From: Pedobacter rhizosphaerae
GTDB lineage: Bacteria; Bacteroidota; Bacteroidia; Sphingobacteriales; Sphingobacteriaceae
Length of the DNA: 45,653 bases
Reading direction: 5' to 3'
Assembly (NCBI RefSeq): GCF_900111155.1
Contig: NZ_FOGG01000026.1
Location: 17,709 to 63,361 of the forward strand
The notes below the pieces were generated by a model. That model was not told where the DNA came from. It saw nothing but the letters and a program-made list of their open reading frames with translations, and searched no databases. Below are positions 24,746-33,000 of the stretch, piece after piece; the first letter of the stretch is position 1; every line of letters starts with the position of its first letter. The translations under genes were made by a program, and so were the position numbers.

Positions 24746-25024
24746 ATGAAAATATTGATTTGGATAGTAGGAGTGACCTTGGTTCTAGGTTCTTGCATCA
24801 TGATTTCAAAACACTATCATATGATTGGCGACGGATACACCACTATTGTTTTTCCATTGGCATTTTACAGTAAAGCAGTTGCTGGGAGCTTAGCGCCAGA
24901 CCTGGTTCGCCAATCGGAAGGCTTCTGGACAGAAAACCTTTTAGCAAATATTATATTGGCTTTCGTTTTAATATTTTGTCTATTTTATCTGTTTAAACGC
25001 TTTAAAAGGAAAGAGGAAAATTAA
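24746..25024 (+). CDS. Small membrane protein, unknown function (92 aa)
   Basis: A 92-residue protein with two hydrophobic segments, residues 1-20 (which contains L-G-S-C and could be read as a lipobox at Cys17) and about 67-85, and a basic tail (F-K-R-F-K-R-K). No family is recognised. It lies 33 bp after the retropepsin-like gene on the same strand and is likely co-transcribed. Confidence 0.6.
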   Translation: MKILIWIVGVTLVLGSCIMISKHYHMIGDGYTTIVFPLAFYSKAVAGSLAPDLVRQSEGFWTENLLANIILAFVLIFCLFYLFKRFKRKEEN

Positions 25025-25027
25025 AAT

Positions 25028-25525
25028 GCCGACAATTGAATAGTGAATTTTGGAATTTAAACCGTTCCCAGACTCAATCCTGTCCGTCGATTTCCGCAGG
25101 AGTTCTACGGATTGTTTAATATTTAATAGAGGAGAGTCTTGGACTCGGTTTAATTAATGTTGAGTTATGAAACTCAACGGTATGTTGTAATCCGTAGAGG
25201 CGCTGCGCTTAACTCTACGGACAGGGTCGAGGCGCATAAAACTCCAATCTAAAAACTCCCTACTCCAAACTAAAGCCTCAGAACCCAGCCTACCGACTAA
25301 AGACTCTAGACTGAGGACTAAACCTCCTCAATCCTGTCCGTCGAGTTCCGCAGGAGTTCTACGGATTGTTTAATAGAGGAGAGTCTTTGACTCGGTTTAA
25401 TTAATGTTGAGTTATGAAACTCAACGGTATGTTGTAATCCGTAGAGGCGCTGCGCTTAACTCTACGGACAGGGTGGCCGACAATTAAATAGCTAATTTTG
25501 AAATTTAAACCGTCCCCAAACTCAG
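25028..25525. repeat. Two copies of a structured ~145-bp palindromic element inside a larger duplication
   Basis: Two direct copies of an element lie at 25079-25225 and 25333-25472. Each starts CCTGTCCGT and ends ACGGACAGG, and its 35-bp ends pair with a mismatched middle (inner pair TCTACGGATT / AATCCGTAGA). The core holds two perfect hairpins, GAGTC/GACTC and GTTGAGTT/AACTCAAC. The second copy lacks about 9 bp. The outer flanks are duplicated too: 25028-25076 resembles 25476-25525, which is the 3' end of the minus-strand oxygenase gene with its stop. The element has the form of a non-autonomous mobile element (MITE) or a structured RNA. No coding content. Confidence 0.8.
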
Positions 25526-26260
25526 AATCTGTGCTTTATATTTTGAGGGGAGAATCAAATTTCTTATGGCCTTATGCATATGAAAACTTCTACTCATCTT
25601 ATACGTCCAAAGGATTGGGATAATCAGTTTTCCTTTTCCAAGTTGAAGTAAATGGTTCACTTTTGAGGGTACAATAAGGGCTTGTATCTCACGCATTAGA
25701 AAATATCTGGCCGTGCCCAGGTGCTTTTTATATTGCCGGAAAAGATCTTTTGAGAGGGGGCTGTACGCTAAATTCTCCGCTAATTGCTGCGCGTGTTGAA
25801 TTTGCCATGCTGAAAAGTTTTGAGGTAAGCCAGTAATTTGCATTCGTTGGCCCATCCGATAAAAGGTGTCAAATATTTCTTCCTTTTCGGCTGAGCTGAG
25901 CTTTCTTTCCAATACCTCAAAAGAACGGATAGAATATTCAATGAGCATAAAAAGAACATCCCTGTAGGCCCAATCTGGAATTTGAGTACTTCTGGCCGCC
26001 TCAACATGCTTATGGATCATGGTAATTTGATCTATTGCAGCATGGGCTTCTTCAGAAGTAGAAAATACTATCTTTTGTGCATAGGCTACCGTCGAAAACA
26101 ACCGGCCAAGAGGATCTTTTGGAAGCTTGCCTGTAAAGTATAGCCAGTCTACCGCCCTGTTTAAGCTAAATTCTGCTGCGGCACCAGCAAAAATAAAGAG
26201 GATAATGTCTGTATTACCCCATATCTCTCTTACAATGGAACCTTTCTTTACAAAATCCAT
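25505..26260 (-). CDS. MpaB/DUF2236-family oxygenase-like protein
   Basis: A 251-residue, mostly helical soluble protein. The arrangement near the N-terminus (V-R-E-I-W-G-N-T-D, then R-L-F-S-T-V-A-Y-A-Q-K-I-V-F at about 53-66, then I-H-K-H-V-E at about 82-87) is typical of the DUF2236 / MpaB / latex-clearing-protein family. In characterised members a b-type haem is bound through helix residues including the H-x-x-V histidine. I cannot assign the haem ligand surely. It is preceded by a membrane-protein gene 4 bp upstream, so the two form an operon. Its last 20 bases lie in a segment duplicated at 25028-25076. Confidence 0.8.
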   Translation of the reverse strand: MDFVKKGSIVREIWGNTDIILFIFAGAAAEFSLNRAVDWLYFTGKLPKDPLGRLFSTVAYAQKIVFSTSEEAHAAIDQITMIHKHVEAARSTQIPDWAYRDVLFMLIEYSIRSFEVLERKLSSAEKEEIFDTFYRMGQRMQITGLPQNFSAWQIQHAQQLAENLAYSPLSKDLFRQYKKHLGTARYFLMREIQALIVPSKVNHLLQLGKGKLIIPILWTYKMSRSFHMHKAIRNLILPSKYKAQILSLGTV

Positions 26261-26264
26261 AAGA

Positions 26265-26753
26265 CTATTTTGCTTCTAGTATCTCAATTTTTCTACCTTT
26301 TTTATGACATAATAACAGCGGTATAACTCCAAATAATCCGAATGAACAATCTATCAATTGCCAGAATATCGGGATTTGCCTGAAGTTTCCAGCAATTAAT
26401 GCCAGCGGAATAATGCAGATACAACAGAGGATACCAAACTCAATTACCCACTTATTTTTAATGGGATCCCTTAGCGGTCCGATAAAAAGAACCGCCAGCA
26501 TGATATGAGCAAAAGCGAGCCAATCTGTACCATAACTCATAAACGGATAAAGATGGTTGGTATGTCTAATGCCCTCATAAACCTGTAGTAGCCAGGTTTG
26601 TAAGGCTACTGGAAAAACCTCACTATATCTAACCAAAAAAGCAATTTCTGATTCCATAGGAAAGGCTGTTAATCCACTTAGTGTCAAGCCTATGATAACA
26701 ATCCAAAGACATATCCTAGATTGTGCTCTTAACTTTTGGATGGAATTTGTCAT
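26265..26753 (-). CDS. Four-helix membrane protein, unknown function
   Basis: A 162-residue protein with hydrophobic segments near 14-32, 75-93, 104-121 and 129-148. The sequence includes Y-E-G-I-R-H-T-N-H-L-Y-P-F-M and a basic C-terminus. No named family is recognised. It is the first gene of a two-gene minus-strand operon (4 bp spacing) with the MpaB-like oxygenase gene and may anchor or supply electrons to that enzyme (inference from position only). Confidence 0.72.
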   Translation of the reverse strand: MTNSIQKLRAQSRICLWIVIIGLTLSGLTAFPMESEIAFLVRYSEVFPVALQTWLLQVYEGIRHTNHLYPFMSYGTDWLAFAHIMLAVLFIGPLRDPIKNKWVIEFGILCCICIIPLALIAGNFRQIPIFWQLIDCSFGLFGVIPLLLCHKKGRKIEILEAK

Positions 26754-27377
26754 AAGTGTTTTTAAAAAGCGCTTTGTATTTCAAAGTAAATATTAAATTT
26801 TGACTATTCCAAAGAAATGGAGATTAATAATCTGAATGAAAGGAGTATTGAGCAGCTGTTGTTGAAACATATCTAAAGTGTTACCAAGGCTTCGCAGAAG
26901 TGTAATTAAGCATACACCATACTTTAATTTTATTTCTGGGGGGCAATTATTTATTTAATAAATGAAAGCGTTAAAAATGTTGCAAAGTCAAGCCAGGTGT
27001 ACAACTTGTTTTAATTTTTGAAAATTTAAGGGTCGAATTCTATTTTCTATTTGCGATAATATGATTACATGGAAAACATAGCATGATGGAAGGTGTTGGG
27101 GAAATAGAAACAAAAGGCAATCTTACTTTGCGCTCTCATTGCCCTTACCTGGTGTGATTAGTGGCAAAATAGCTGCTTTCAAAAAATGACTGTTTAGTTG
27201 CTGGATTAAACTTAAAACAATAACTAGACTACATCTTAATAGCTAATAGTAGTAGTCCTTTTCTTTAAATGGTACAGTGTTTGATAAGGATGCCTAGTTG
27301 TTTATCTACTTACTAAAACGAATTACTGTGATTTTTTTTAAGATGTCTACAGGTGTAAAGCTGTGGGGGAATAGGCC
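26754..27377. other. Intergenic region, no gene seen
   Basis: AT-rich spacer upstream of two divergent transcripts. Only very short broken frames, no repeat of the families seen elsewhere, and no convincing RNA gene. Confidence 0.5.
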
Positions 27378-27569
27378 ATGATTAGATTGGGAAAAATTGT
27401 TCTTTTGGGGACAAGTATGGGGCTAATTGTTGATGAAAATGAGCAAGATATTCCTTTTGACTTATTGGATTGCCCGGAAGGATTATATATAGGAGCCAAT
27501 GTTTCTTTCAATATTATTCAGTCGCTTGATGGCTTAATGGCAGCAGGTTTGCGCATGCTCAGCATATAA
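27378..27569 (+). CDS. Short protein with cold-shock-like (OB-fold) pattern, 63 aa
   Basis: A 63-residue protein. The pattern L-G-K-I-V-L-L-G-T-S-M-G-L-I-V-D-E-N, D-I-P-F-D, then G-A-N-V-S-F-N-I-I follows the order of strands in cold-shock/S1-like OB folds (G-K-I-x-F ... G-F-I ... D-I-F ... V-x-F), but the RNP aromatic residues are missing. It could be a minimal nucleic-acid-binding protein or a diverged relative. The short length and lack of an operon partner keep confidence moderate. Confidence 0.5.
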   Translation: MIRLGKIVLLGTSMGLIVDENEQDIPFDLLDCPEGLYIGANVSFNIIQSLDGLMAAGLRMLSI

Positions 27570-27650
27570 CATTTGAAATATATTCTTTCTGCTCGCTGGT
27601 TCGGAGATACCACCTAAGTAGTTTGATAAATGATTATTTCATATTTTAAT

Positions 27651-27713
27651 TGCAGGAAATTAGTTTTCCTTGCATTAATTACTATTTTTGAGCCCCCAAT
27701 GCTATCCTGGGGG
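27651..27713. other. Two hairpins ahead of the histone-like gene
   Basis: TGCAGGAAA (27651-27659) pairs with TTTTCCTTGCA (27664-27674) with one bulge, and CCCCCA (27693-27698) pairs perfectly with TGGGGG (27708-27713). The first may end the upstream small-gene transcript; the second may be a 5' UTR structure. Neither has a good T-run. Confidence 0.4.
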
Positions 27714-27772
27714 ATAAATTAAAATATAGGGACGGCAGAAAATCCGCCTTAAAAAATGTAGAAAAAAATACT

Positions 27773-27952
27773 ATGGACAAATTCAAACAAGTACAAGAAG
27801 TGATTGCTTCTGTTGAAGCAGATGTAACAAAATTTTATGATGGTGGTAATGCAGCAGCAGGAACACGTGTTCGTAAAGCTATGCAAGATTTAAAAGTATT
27901 GGCTCAAGAAATCAGAGCTGAAGTAACTGAAAAGAAAAACACTGCAAAATAA
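27773..27952 (+). CDS. Histone H1-like (Hc1-type) small protein, 59 aa
   Basis: A 59-residue protein starting M-D-K-F-K-Q-V-Q-E-V and ending T-E-K-K-N-T-A-K. The core A-A-A-G-T-R-V-R-K-A-M-Q-D-L-K at 27-41 is the signature of the short Hc1/histone-H1-like proteins that are universal in Bacteroidota and are thought to bind DNA. Typical length is 57-60 residues. It is monocistronic with a good terminator at 27979-28009. The synonymous codon choice is strongly biased (AAA, GAA, GTA), as expected for an abundant protein. Confidence 0.85.
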   Translation: MDKFKQVQEVIASVEADVTKFYDGGNAAAGTRVRKAMQDLKVLAQEIRAEVTEKKNTAK

Positions 27953-27978
27953 TTTTGCATAACGTTTTGGGAAAAACA

Positions 27979-28009
27979 AAGCTTCTATTCGAAAGGATAG
28001 GAGCTTTTT
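27979..28009 (+). terminator. Rho-independent terminator of the histone-like gene
   Basis: AAGCTTCTAT (27979-27988) pairs with ATAGGAGCTT (27997-28006) with one T-G pair, an 8-nt loop, and TTT continuing to 28009. It lies 26 bp after the stop. Confidence 0.85.
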
Positions 28010-28478
28010 GCATTAATAAGGTTTGATTAATCAATAAAATTAAGCGAAAACTGTAAGCTGTTAAAGTCTATTTGAGTTGGAATTGGGAGGGGAAACAATC
28101 AATTAAAAAAGAAGGCAGGACGTATCCGCCCTGCGCCTTGTCATCACCCGTCCATCCGGAACGCAGTTCGTATAATTAATAATACGCATCAAAAATGCTC
28201 ATTCCTATTCATCTCCACCAAGTGTTATTGATCAAACAAGGTATTTTGTCGATATCAACCTATAATCTGTCGATCTATATCAAACCAAGGAGATGTATTT
28301 GTAGTGGAATTATGATTTAGATGTCTCCACAGTATTGTAAAAATTTTAAAGGAGGAAAATCTGGCTGCATAAGTTAGAATTGATTGTTTGAATTTCGTAA
28401 CCATTTATTTGAATTGCATAACATCCGGATAACAATTGTGAATTAACTTTGTTATGGTAATTACTGTAAATTAAAATT
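28010..28478. other. Intergenic region with the adh promoter
   Basis: A gene-free stretch. AAGGCAGG (28111-28118) can pair with CCTGCGCCTT (28129-28138) with a bulge. The -7 box TAACTTTG at 28444-28451 precedes the alcohol dehydrogenase ATG by 28 bp; no good -33 element was found. Confidence 0.5.
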
Positions 28479-29522
28479 ATGATAGCAACAAAAGGATATG
28501 CGGCACAAAGTCCGGAGACAGGTCTTGCGCCATGGAATTTCGAACGTAGAGAAGTAGGGCCCCACGATGTACAATTCGAAATACTTTTTTGTGGAGTATG
28601 CCACTCCGATCTTCACCAGATTAAGAATGATTGGTTTCCTGGTATTTTCCCTATGGTACCTGGTCATGAAATCGTGGGTAGAGTAACTAAAGTAGGCGAC
28701 CATGTAAAGAAATTTAAAGTAGGAGATATTGCAGGTACAGGATGCATGGTAGATTCTTGCCAGGTTTGCGAGAACTGTAAGCAGGATTTAGAACAATACT
28801 GTCTGGAAGGAAATACTCAAACTTACAATGGTTTAGAACGCGATGGAAAAACGCCTACCTATGGAGGTTATTCTGATTCTATTGTAGTAAGAGAAGAATT
28901 TGTATTAAAGGTATCTGATCAATTGAACCTTGCAGCAGTAGCACCATTGCTTTGCGCTGGTATTACTACTTATTCGCCATTACGCCACTGGAAAGTAGGT
29001 AAAGGACATAAATTAGCTGTATTAGGTCTTGGTGGTTTAGGACATATGGCTGTTAAATTTGGTGTTGCATTTGGCGCTGAAGTAACGGTATTAAGTACTT
29101 CTCCTAAAAAAGAAGAAGATGCAAAGAAATTGGGAGCACACCATTTTGTAGTAACTACAGACCCTGCTCAGATAGAAGCGGCTAAAGGACAGTTTGATTT
29201 TATCCTGGACACCGTTTCTGCAGAACATGATTTCAATCTTTATCTTTCGCTGTTAAAAACAAACGGAACGCATATTTGCGTAGGGGTTCCACCTAAGCCA
29301 GCACAAATTAATGCATTTAGCTTGTTGGGCGGTAGAAAAAGTTTAGCGGGATCTGGAATTGGAGGGATTAAAGAAACCCAGGAAATGCTTGATTTTTGTG
29401 CTGAAAACAACATTGTTTCAGATATTGAGATGATCGATATTAAAGATATTCATCAAGCTTATGAGAGAATGGAAAAAGGAGATGTTCGCTATAGGTTCGT
29501 AATTGATATGGCTACCTTATAA
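28479..29522 (+). CDS. Zinc-dependent NAD(P) alcohol dehydrogenase (YahK/CAD-like)
   Basis: A 347-residue medium-chain dehydrogenase that interconverts aldehydes and alcohols. Catalytic zinc ligands are Cys41 (G-V-C-H-S-D) and His63-Glu64 (P-G-H-E), with the third ligand Cys in L-L-C-A-G-I-T near 159. The structural zinc is held by Cys94, Cys97, Cys100 and Cys108. The nucleotide fold is G-L-G-G-L-G-H near 183-189. The Y-N-G and G-G-Y-S-D features fit the cinnamyl-alcohol-dehydrogenase-like YahK branch, which normally prefers NADPH. It is monocistronic, has a TAACTTTG -7 box, and is followed by a long RNA-type hairpin. A TetR regulator gene lies downstream and might control it (inference). Confidence 0.93.
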   Translation: MIATKGYAAQSPETGLAPWNFERREVGPHDVQFEILFCGVCHSDLHQIKNDWFPGIFPMVPGHEIVGRVTKVGDHVKKFKVGDIAGTGCMVDSCQVCENCKQDLEQYCLEGNTQTYNGLERDGKTPTYGGYSDSIVVREEFVLKVSDQLNLAAVAPLLCAGITTYSPLRHWKVGKGHKLAVLGLGGLGHMAVKFGVAFGAEVTVLSTSPKKEEDAKKLGAHHFVVTTDPAQIEAAKGQFDFILDTVSAEHDFNLYLSLLKTNGTHICVGVPPKPAQINAFSLLGGRKSLAGSGIGGIKETQEMLDFCAENNIVSDIEMIDIKDIHQAYERMEKGDVRYRFVIDMATL

Positions 29523-29548
29523 GCTAACTTCAAATTGCCCAGGTATCG

Positions 29549-29647
29549 AAAGAGGGTGTATCATAAATCAATAAATCTCTTGAGTGTTGTCCCGATTTTT
29601 TTCGGCCATTCAGGAATGGTCAATTGAATTTATGATGTATCCTCTTT
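29549..29647 (+). other. Long inverted repeat with G-U-only mismatches (3' of adh)
   Basis: A 20-bp arm at 29549-29568 pairs with 29628-29647. The three non-Watson-Crick positions are all G-U/U-G on the RNA of this strand, so the stem is fully paired as RNA. The 59-nt loop contains a smaller stem (CCATTC / GAATGG). It ends in a short T-run, so it may terminate adh, or be a small palindromic element. Confidence 0.6.
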
Positions 29648-29780
29648 TGGTTTAAATTAGACCTGTAAACACCTTTTTACATCTTTCCATTTATCTTGTA
29701 AAGCAGGTTAATCGGTTAATTTAAAGTCTTTGTCTTTATGATTAAAAAAATGCAACTTGCAGGATCAAATACCTGTAAAG

Positions 29781-30413
29781 ATGGCAAGAAAAGTTACTGA
29801 CGGTCCTATTAGGAACAAGGAGAGAACGAAAAAGAAAGTAATAGATGCCTTGGGTAATATCTTAAATAAAGATGGATTTTCGGGCTTAAATATAAGTAAG
29901 GTAGCCGATAAGGCTGGTGTAGACAGAAGGTTAATTTACGATTATTTTGGTGGGCTGGAAGGCGTGGTGAAGGAATATCTAAATGCCAAAGATTATTGGA
30001 AAATTAATGAAGAAGATGTAGAAGGGATCATCGCATCAAACAAACATGATTTCGGAAAAACATTGGCTACAGATATATTAGAGAAAACGTTTGATAGCCT
30101 CATGGAAAATGCTGAAATGCGGAGGATTATCACCTGGGAGCTGAGCGAAGATCTTCAGCCTTTAAAAGAATTAAATCAGAAGCGCGAGAAATTAGGGGAG
30201 ATCCTGTTAACAGAGATTATTGACGATCACTTTAAGGGTAAGGAAAAAAACTTCAGGGCAATAGAAGCTATTTTATTTAGCAGTGTTTACTATTTAACGC
30301 TACATGCCCAAATGAATATGGGGCCATTTTGTGGTATCGACCTTAAACAAGCAGAAGGTCAGGCAGAATTAAAGAAAACGATCAGGCAGATAATAGATTG
30401 GGCGTATGATTAG
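29781..30413 (+). CDS. TetR-family transcriptional regulator
   Basis: A 210-residue regulator. I prefer the ATG at 29781 (M-A-R-K-V-T-D-G-P) over a TTG 24 bases earlier. The N-terminal helix-turn-helix shows the TetR pattern: T-K-K-K-V-I-D-A-L-G-N-I-L, then G-F-S-G-L-N-I-S-K-V-A-D-K-A-G-V, then L-I-Y-D-Y-F-G at about 49-55. The C-terminal helical ligand domain is not specific. It follows the alcohol dehydrogenase gene by 258 bp on the same strand. Confidence 0.88.
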   Translation: MARKVTDGPIRNKERTKKKVIDALGNILNKDGFSGLNISKVADKAGVDRRLIYDYFGGLEGVVKEYLNAKDYWKINEEDVEGIIASNKHDFGKTLATDILEKTFDSLMENAEMRRIITWELSEDLQPLKELNQKREKLGEILLTEIIDDHFKGKEKNFRAIEAILFSSVYYLTLHAQMNMGPFCGIDLKQAEGQAELKKTIRQIIDWAYD

Positions 30414-30440
30414 TGCTTAGGAGATCTTTCCTGGAATAAA

Positions 30441-30497
30441 ACCACCTAAGACACCTCAGACATCAAAAACTAAGATGCCTTAGATGCCTAAGGTGGT
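30441..30497. repeat. Imperfect inverted repeat between converging genes
   Basis: ACCACCTAAG (30441-30450) pairs with CTAAGGTGGT (30488-30497) with one mismatch; the middle repeats CTAAGATGCC. The arms carry the CCTAAGGTGG core of the 203-bp repeats at 2899-3412. It separates the TetR and HAD genes and may act as a shared transcription end, although no T-run is present. Confidence 0.55.
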
Positions 30498-30509
30498 GAA
30501 AAATCGATG

Positions 30510-31331
30510 TTACTTATTCTCTGTCAACAATCCAGCTGTATCCACTGATTTGGCTTCTTCCCACCAGTTTAAAGGAAACCTGATTTCATCAACAGAACTG
30601 GCAATCATATCTGGTTTAAAGGCGTAATGACCTAACCTGTCTTTGCTCGAAATGCCCGACAAAACAAGGATTGTTTTATATCCCATTTGTACACCACCCT
30701 GAATATCTGTTTCCATCGTATCACCAATAACAGTAGTTCCGCTGGTCTCCAAACCTAGAAACTTTCTAGCCGATCTCATCATCACCGGACTCGGTTTACC
30801 TGTTACAAAAGCTTTTCTGCCTGTAGCTTCTTCAATCATGGCTGTTGTTGCTGCAATACCCAAATTATTCCATCCCGGTCTCTTAGGTGATGGATCACGA
30901 TTGGTGGTAATAAATTTAGCGCCTGCCAGAATCATATCTACTGCACGCTGAACCATTTCAAGGGTAAAGTTTCTGCCTTCACCCAATACAACAAATTCCG
31001 GGTCTGTGTTCACTAATGTAATCCCATTTGCGTGTAAACTGCTTAGTAAACCTCCTTCACCGAGTACATATGCTGTTCCGTTTGGGCTTTGGTCTGAAAG
31101 AAACTTTGCTGTAGCCATTGCACTGGTATACACATGACTTTCATCAACCGTTATACCGAGGCCCTTAAGTTTACGCACTACCTCAAGGCTAGTTCTTTGA
31201 CTGTTATTGGTCATAAAGGCGAAAGGAATATCCTCATCAAGGAGTGTTTTTATAAACTTGTCTGCGCCAAATATCAATTCTTCCCCGCTATAAATCACCC
31301 CGTCCATATCTATTAATAATCCCTGTTTCAT
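30510..31331 (-). CDS. HAD-IIA family phosphatase (NagD-like)
   Basis: A 273-residue haloacid dehalogenase-like hydrolase. Motif I is D-M-D-G-V at 8-12, with Asp8 as nucleophile and Asp10 as acid; motif II is M-T-N-N-S near 40-44; the C2-type cap follows; motif III Lys is in T-G-K-P-S-P near 188; motif IV is G-D-T-M-E-T-D. This is the NagD / p-nitrophenylphosphatase branch, which removes phosphate from small metabolites such as sugar phosphates, nucleoside monophosphates or phosphoglycolate. The length is normal. Three minus-strand hydrolase genes follow each other here, but the spacing (41 and 63 bp) makes an operon only possible. Confidence 0.9.
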   Translation of the reverse strand: MKQGLLIDMDGVIYSGEELIFGADKFIKTLLDEDIPFAFMTNNSQRTSLEVVRKLKGLGITVDESHVYTSAMATAKFLSDQSPNGTAYVLGEGGLLSSLHANGITLVNTDPEFVVLGEGRNFTLEMVQRAVDMILAGAKFITTNRDPSPKRPGWNNLGIAATTAMIEEATGRKAFVTGKPSPVMMRSARKFLGLETSGTTVIGDTMETDIQGGVQMGYKTILVLSGISSKDRLGHYAFKPDMIASSVDEIRFPLNWWEEAKSVDTAGLLTENK

Positions 31332-31372
31332 TCTTCTATACTATATTGATCAATGCAAAATTGCGGTGTTAT

Positions 31373-32101
31373 TTAAATGTAGAGTGGCACCATCTTTCTC
31401 CAGTAGTGTGGGCGATGGGCATTGCTTTCCCAAGTGTGGAAATGGTTACTGATGCCTTTTTGCCACAATATACTGCTTAAATATTGATTTCCGCTTAAAA
31501 ATGGATCGGTTTCACCCACCGCAATAATGATCTCCATTTTCCGAAGGGAATCAAGTAGCTCAGTATCATTTAGATTGCTTAAAAACTGGGCTGGCATATT
31601 AAAGTAGATGGTTTCGTTACGAAAACCACTCAGTAGATCGCGGAAATCTCCGGGCGCTTCTGTGAGGTCGTACCTTCCACTAATACCTACTGCTTTTTTA
31701 AAGAGTAGCGGATATTTCATGGCCAGGTTAATGGCATGATAAGCACCCATGCTACATCCGGCAGTTGCGATATAATCGCCGCCATTTTTAAGGTTTATAA
31801 ATGGCATCACTTCTTCTAAAAGGTACTTTTCATACTGTAAATGCCGCTCCATCCGTGCAGGTGGACAAACATGCTCGTTGTAAAAACTCTCCCCATCAAT
31901 GCTGTCTACACAAAAAAGCTGAAGTTCGCCATTTTCAATCTGATTTCTTAAGGAATCGATTATTCCCCAGTTTTCATAATCGTAAAATCTGGCCATTCGG
32001 GTTGGAAAGAAAAGAACTGCTCTTCCCGCATGTCCGAAAATCAAAAGCTCCATATGCCTTTGCAGATTATTGCTAAACCATTTATGGTATTCCCTGTTCA
32101 T
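31373..32101 (-). CDS. Putative esterase (esterase D/antigen 85-like fold)
   Basis: A 242-residue alpha/beta hydrolase of the putative-esterase (PF00756) type. The nucleophile is Ser117 in A-G-C-S-M-G-A; the acid is probably Asp in G-E-T-D-P-F near 199, and the histidine is in N-A-H-R-P-H-Y-W near the C-terminus. It lacks a signal peptide. The substrate is unknown. It lies between an SGNH hydrolase gene and a HAD phosphatase gene on the same strand. Confidence 0.85.
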   Translation of the reverse strand: MNREYHKWFSNNLQRHMELLIFGHAGRAVLFFPTRMARFYDYENWGIIDSLRNQIENGELQLFCVDSIDGESFYNEHVCPPARMERHLQYEKYLLEEVMPFINLKNGGDYIATAGCSMGAYHAINLAMKYPLLFKKAVGISGRYDLTEAPGDFRDLLSGFRNETIYFNMPAQFLSNLNDTELLDSLRKMEIIIAVGETDPFLSGNQYLSSILWQKGISNHFHTWESNAHRPHYWRKMVPLYI

Positions 32102-32164
32102 CGCTAAATCTTTGAGAGAAAATTAGCGCTCTGATATTATTTACATATTAATAAAAGGTAATGA

Positions 32165-32752
32165 TTACCCTAACTTTTCGGAAACAACAGCGCTCCATAA
32201 ACGATATCCTTCTTCGCTTAAATGCAGGCCGTCATGATCGAAATATGCCGGGTTGGGGTTTCCCTGTTTATCAAGCATTTTCTTAAATACATCAATAAAC
32301 TTCCAGTTGCCATTCAACCTAATGATCTCACTCTCAATTAAATTATTGGTGTATTTAAATTGATCGGCCTTATGCCATCTTGAAATACTGGGTTTCAGGG
32401 AAATAAAATAGCAGGGTAAGGGGCCAAACCTTAAATTCGCCTTCACCATTAACTGTTGAAAGAAAATGAATATTTCCTCCGGATGCCTGCCATCTCCCAA
32501 ATCGTTATCTCCTGCATAAACAACCAGGGCCGTTGGGGTGTATTCCATCATAATGCGTTCGAAAAACCAAACACAGGCAGCAAGGGTTGATCCTCCAAAA
32601 CCTAAATTGGTAACCTTTCTACCAGTAAAATCACTATCCAGACTATTCCACAACCGAATAGAGGAACTCCCATAAAATATGATACCCGGATCGTACCTTT
32701 TTGCCCCATTATTGCGTTCAAGTTGCTTTACCTCTTCTTCGTACCAATACAT
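32165..32752 (-). CDS. SGNH/GDSL-type hydrolase
   Basis: A 195-residue hydrolase of the SGNH superfamily. Block I is Y-G-S-S-S-I-R (catalytic Ser30), block II the Gly in L-G-F-G-G-S near 50-55, block III G-D-N-D at 81-84, and block V D-G-L-H-L-S-E-E-G-Y near the C-terminus with the catalytic Asp and His. It lacks a signal peptide. Members act as lipid or carbohydrate esterases. The gene is the most upstream of three minus-strand hydrolase genes and is divergent from katG. Confidence 0.88.
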   Translation of the reverse strand: MYWYEEEVKQLERNNGAKRYDPGIIFYGSSSIRLWNSLDSDFTGRKVTNLGFGGSTLAACVWFFERIMMEYTPTALVVYAGDNDLGDGRHPEEIFIFFQQLMVKANLRFGPLPCYFISLKPSISRWHKADQFKYTNNLIESEIIRLNGNWKFIDVFKKMLDKQGNPNPAYFDHDGLHLSEEGYRLWSAVVSEKLG

Positions 32753-32877
32753 ATAGGTTAAAGATAATGACTTTACGTTGCGATAAATTAGCTGGTATGT
32801 TAAGTTTATGTGTACAATCTAAAGAATAGGCATTCAATCACTCAATCATTCTCTCATTCAATCACTTATTCTCCATT

Positions 32878-32902
32878 ATAGATTTTGACTATCAAAATAT
32901 AG
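32878..32902 (+). promoter_or_regulatory. OxyR-type binding site upstream of katG
   Basis: ATAG (32878-32881), seven bases, CTAT (32889-32892), six bases, ATAG (32899-32902) matches three of the four quarter sites of the OxyR consensus (ATAG-N7-CTAT-N7-ATAG-N7-CTAT) with one base less in the second spacer. The fourth quarter is degenerate (TGAT at 32910). The centre is also a perfect dyad, ATTTTGA-CTA-TCAAAAT. It lies about 100 bp before the katG start, as expected for peroxide-induced activation. Confidence 0.6.
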
Positions 32903-33000
32903 AATTAAATGATTGTTATTATATGCCCGATTGTTTTAATTTTATACTACCAATTAATCTCCAACGAGTAATATTATTCATTCATAAACGATAACAAAAC

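Noticed and set aside
28424..28440. Sequence like the E. coli lac operator (GGATAACAATT)
   Set aside because: A chance match to one half; no LacI-type regulator or lactose genes are nearby.
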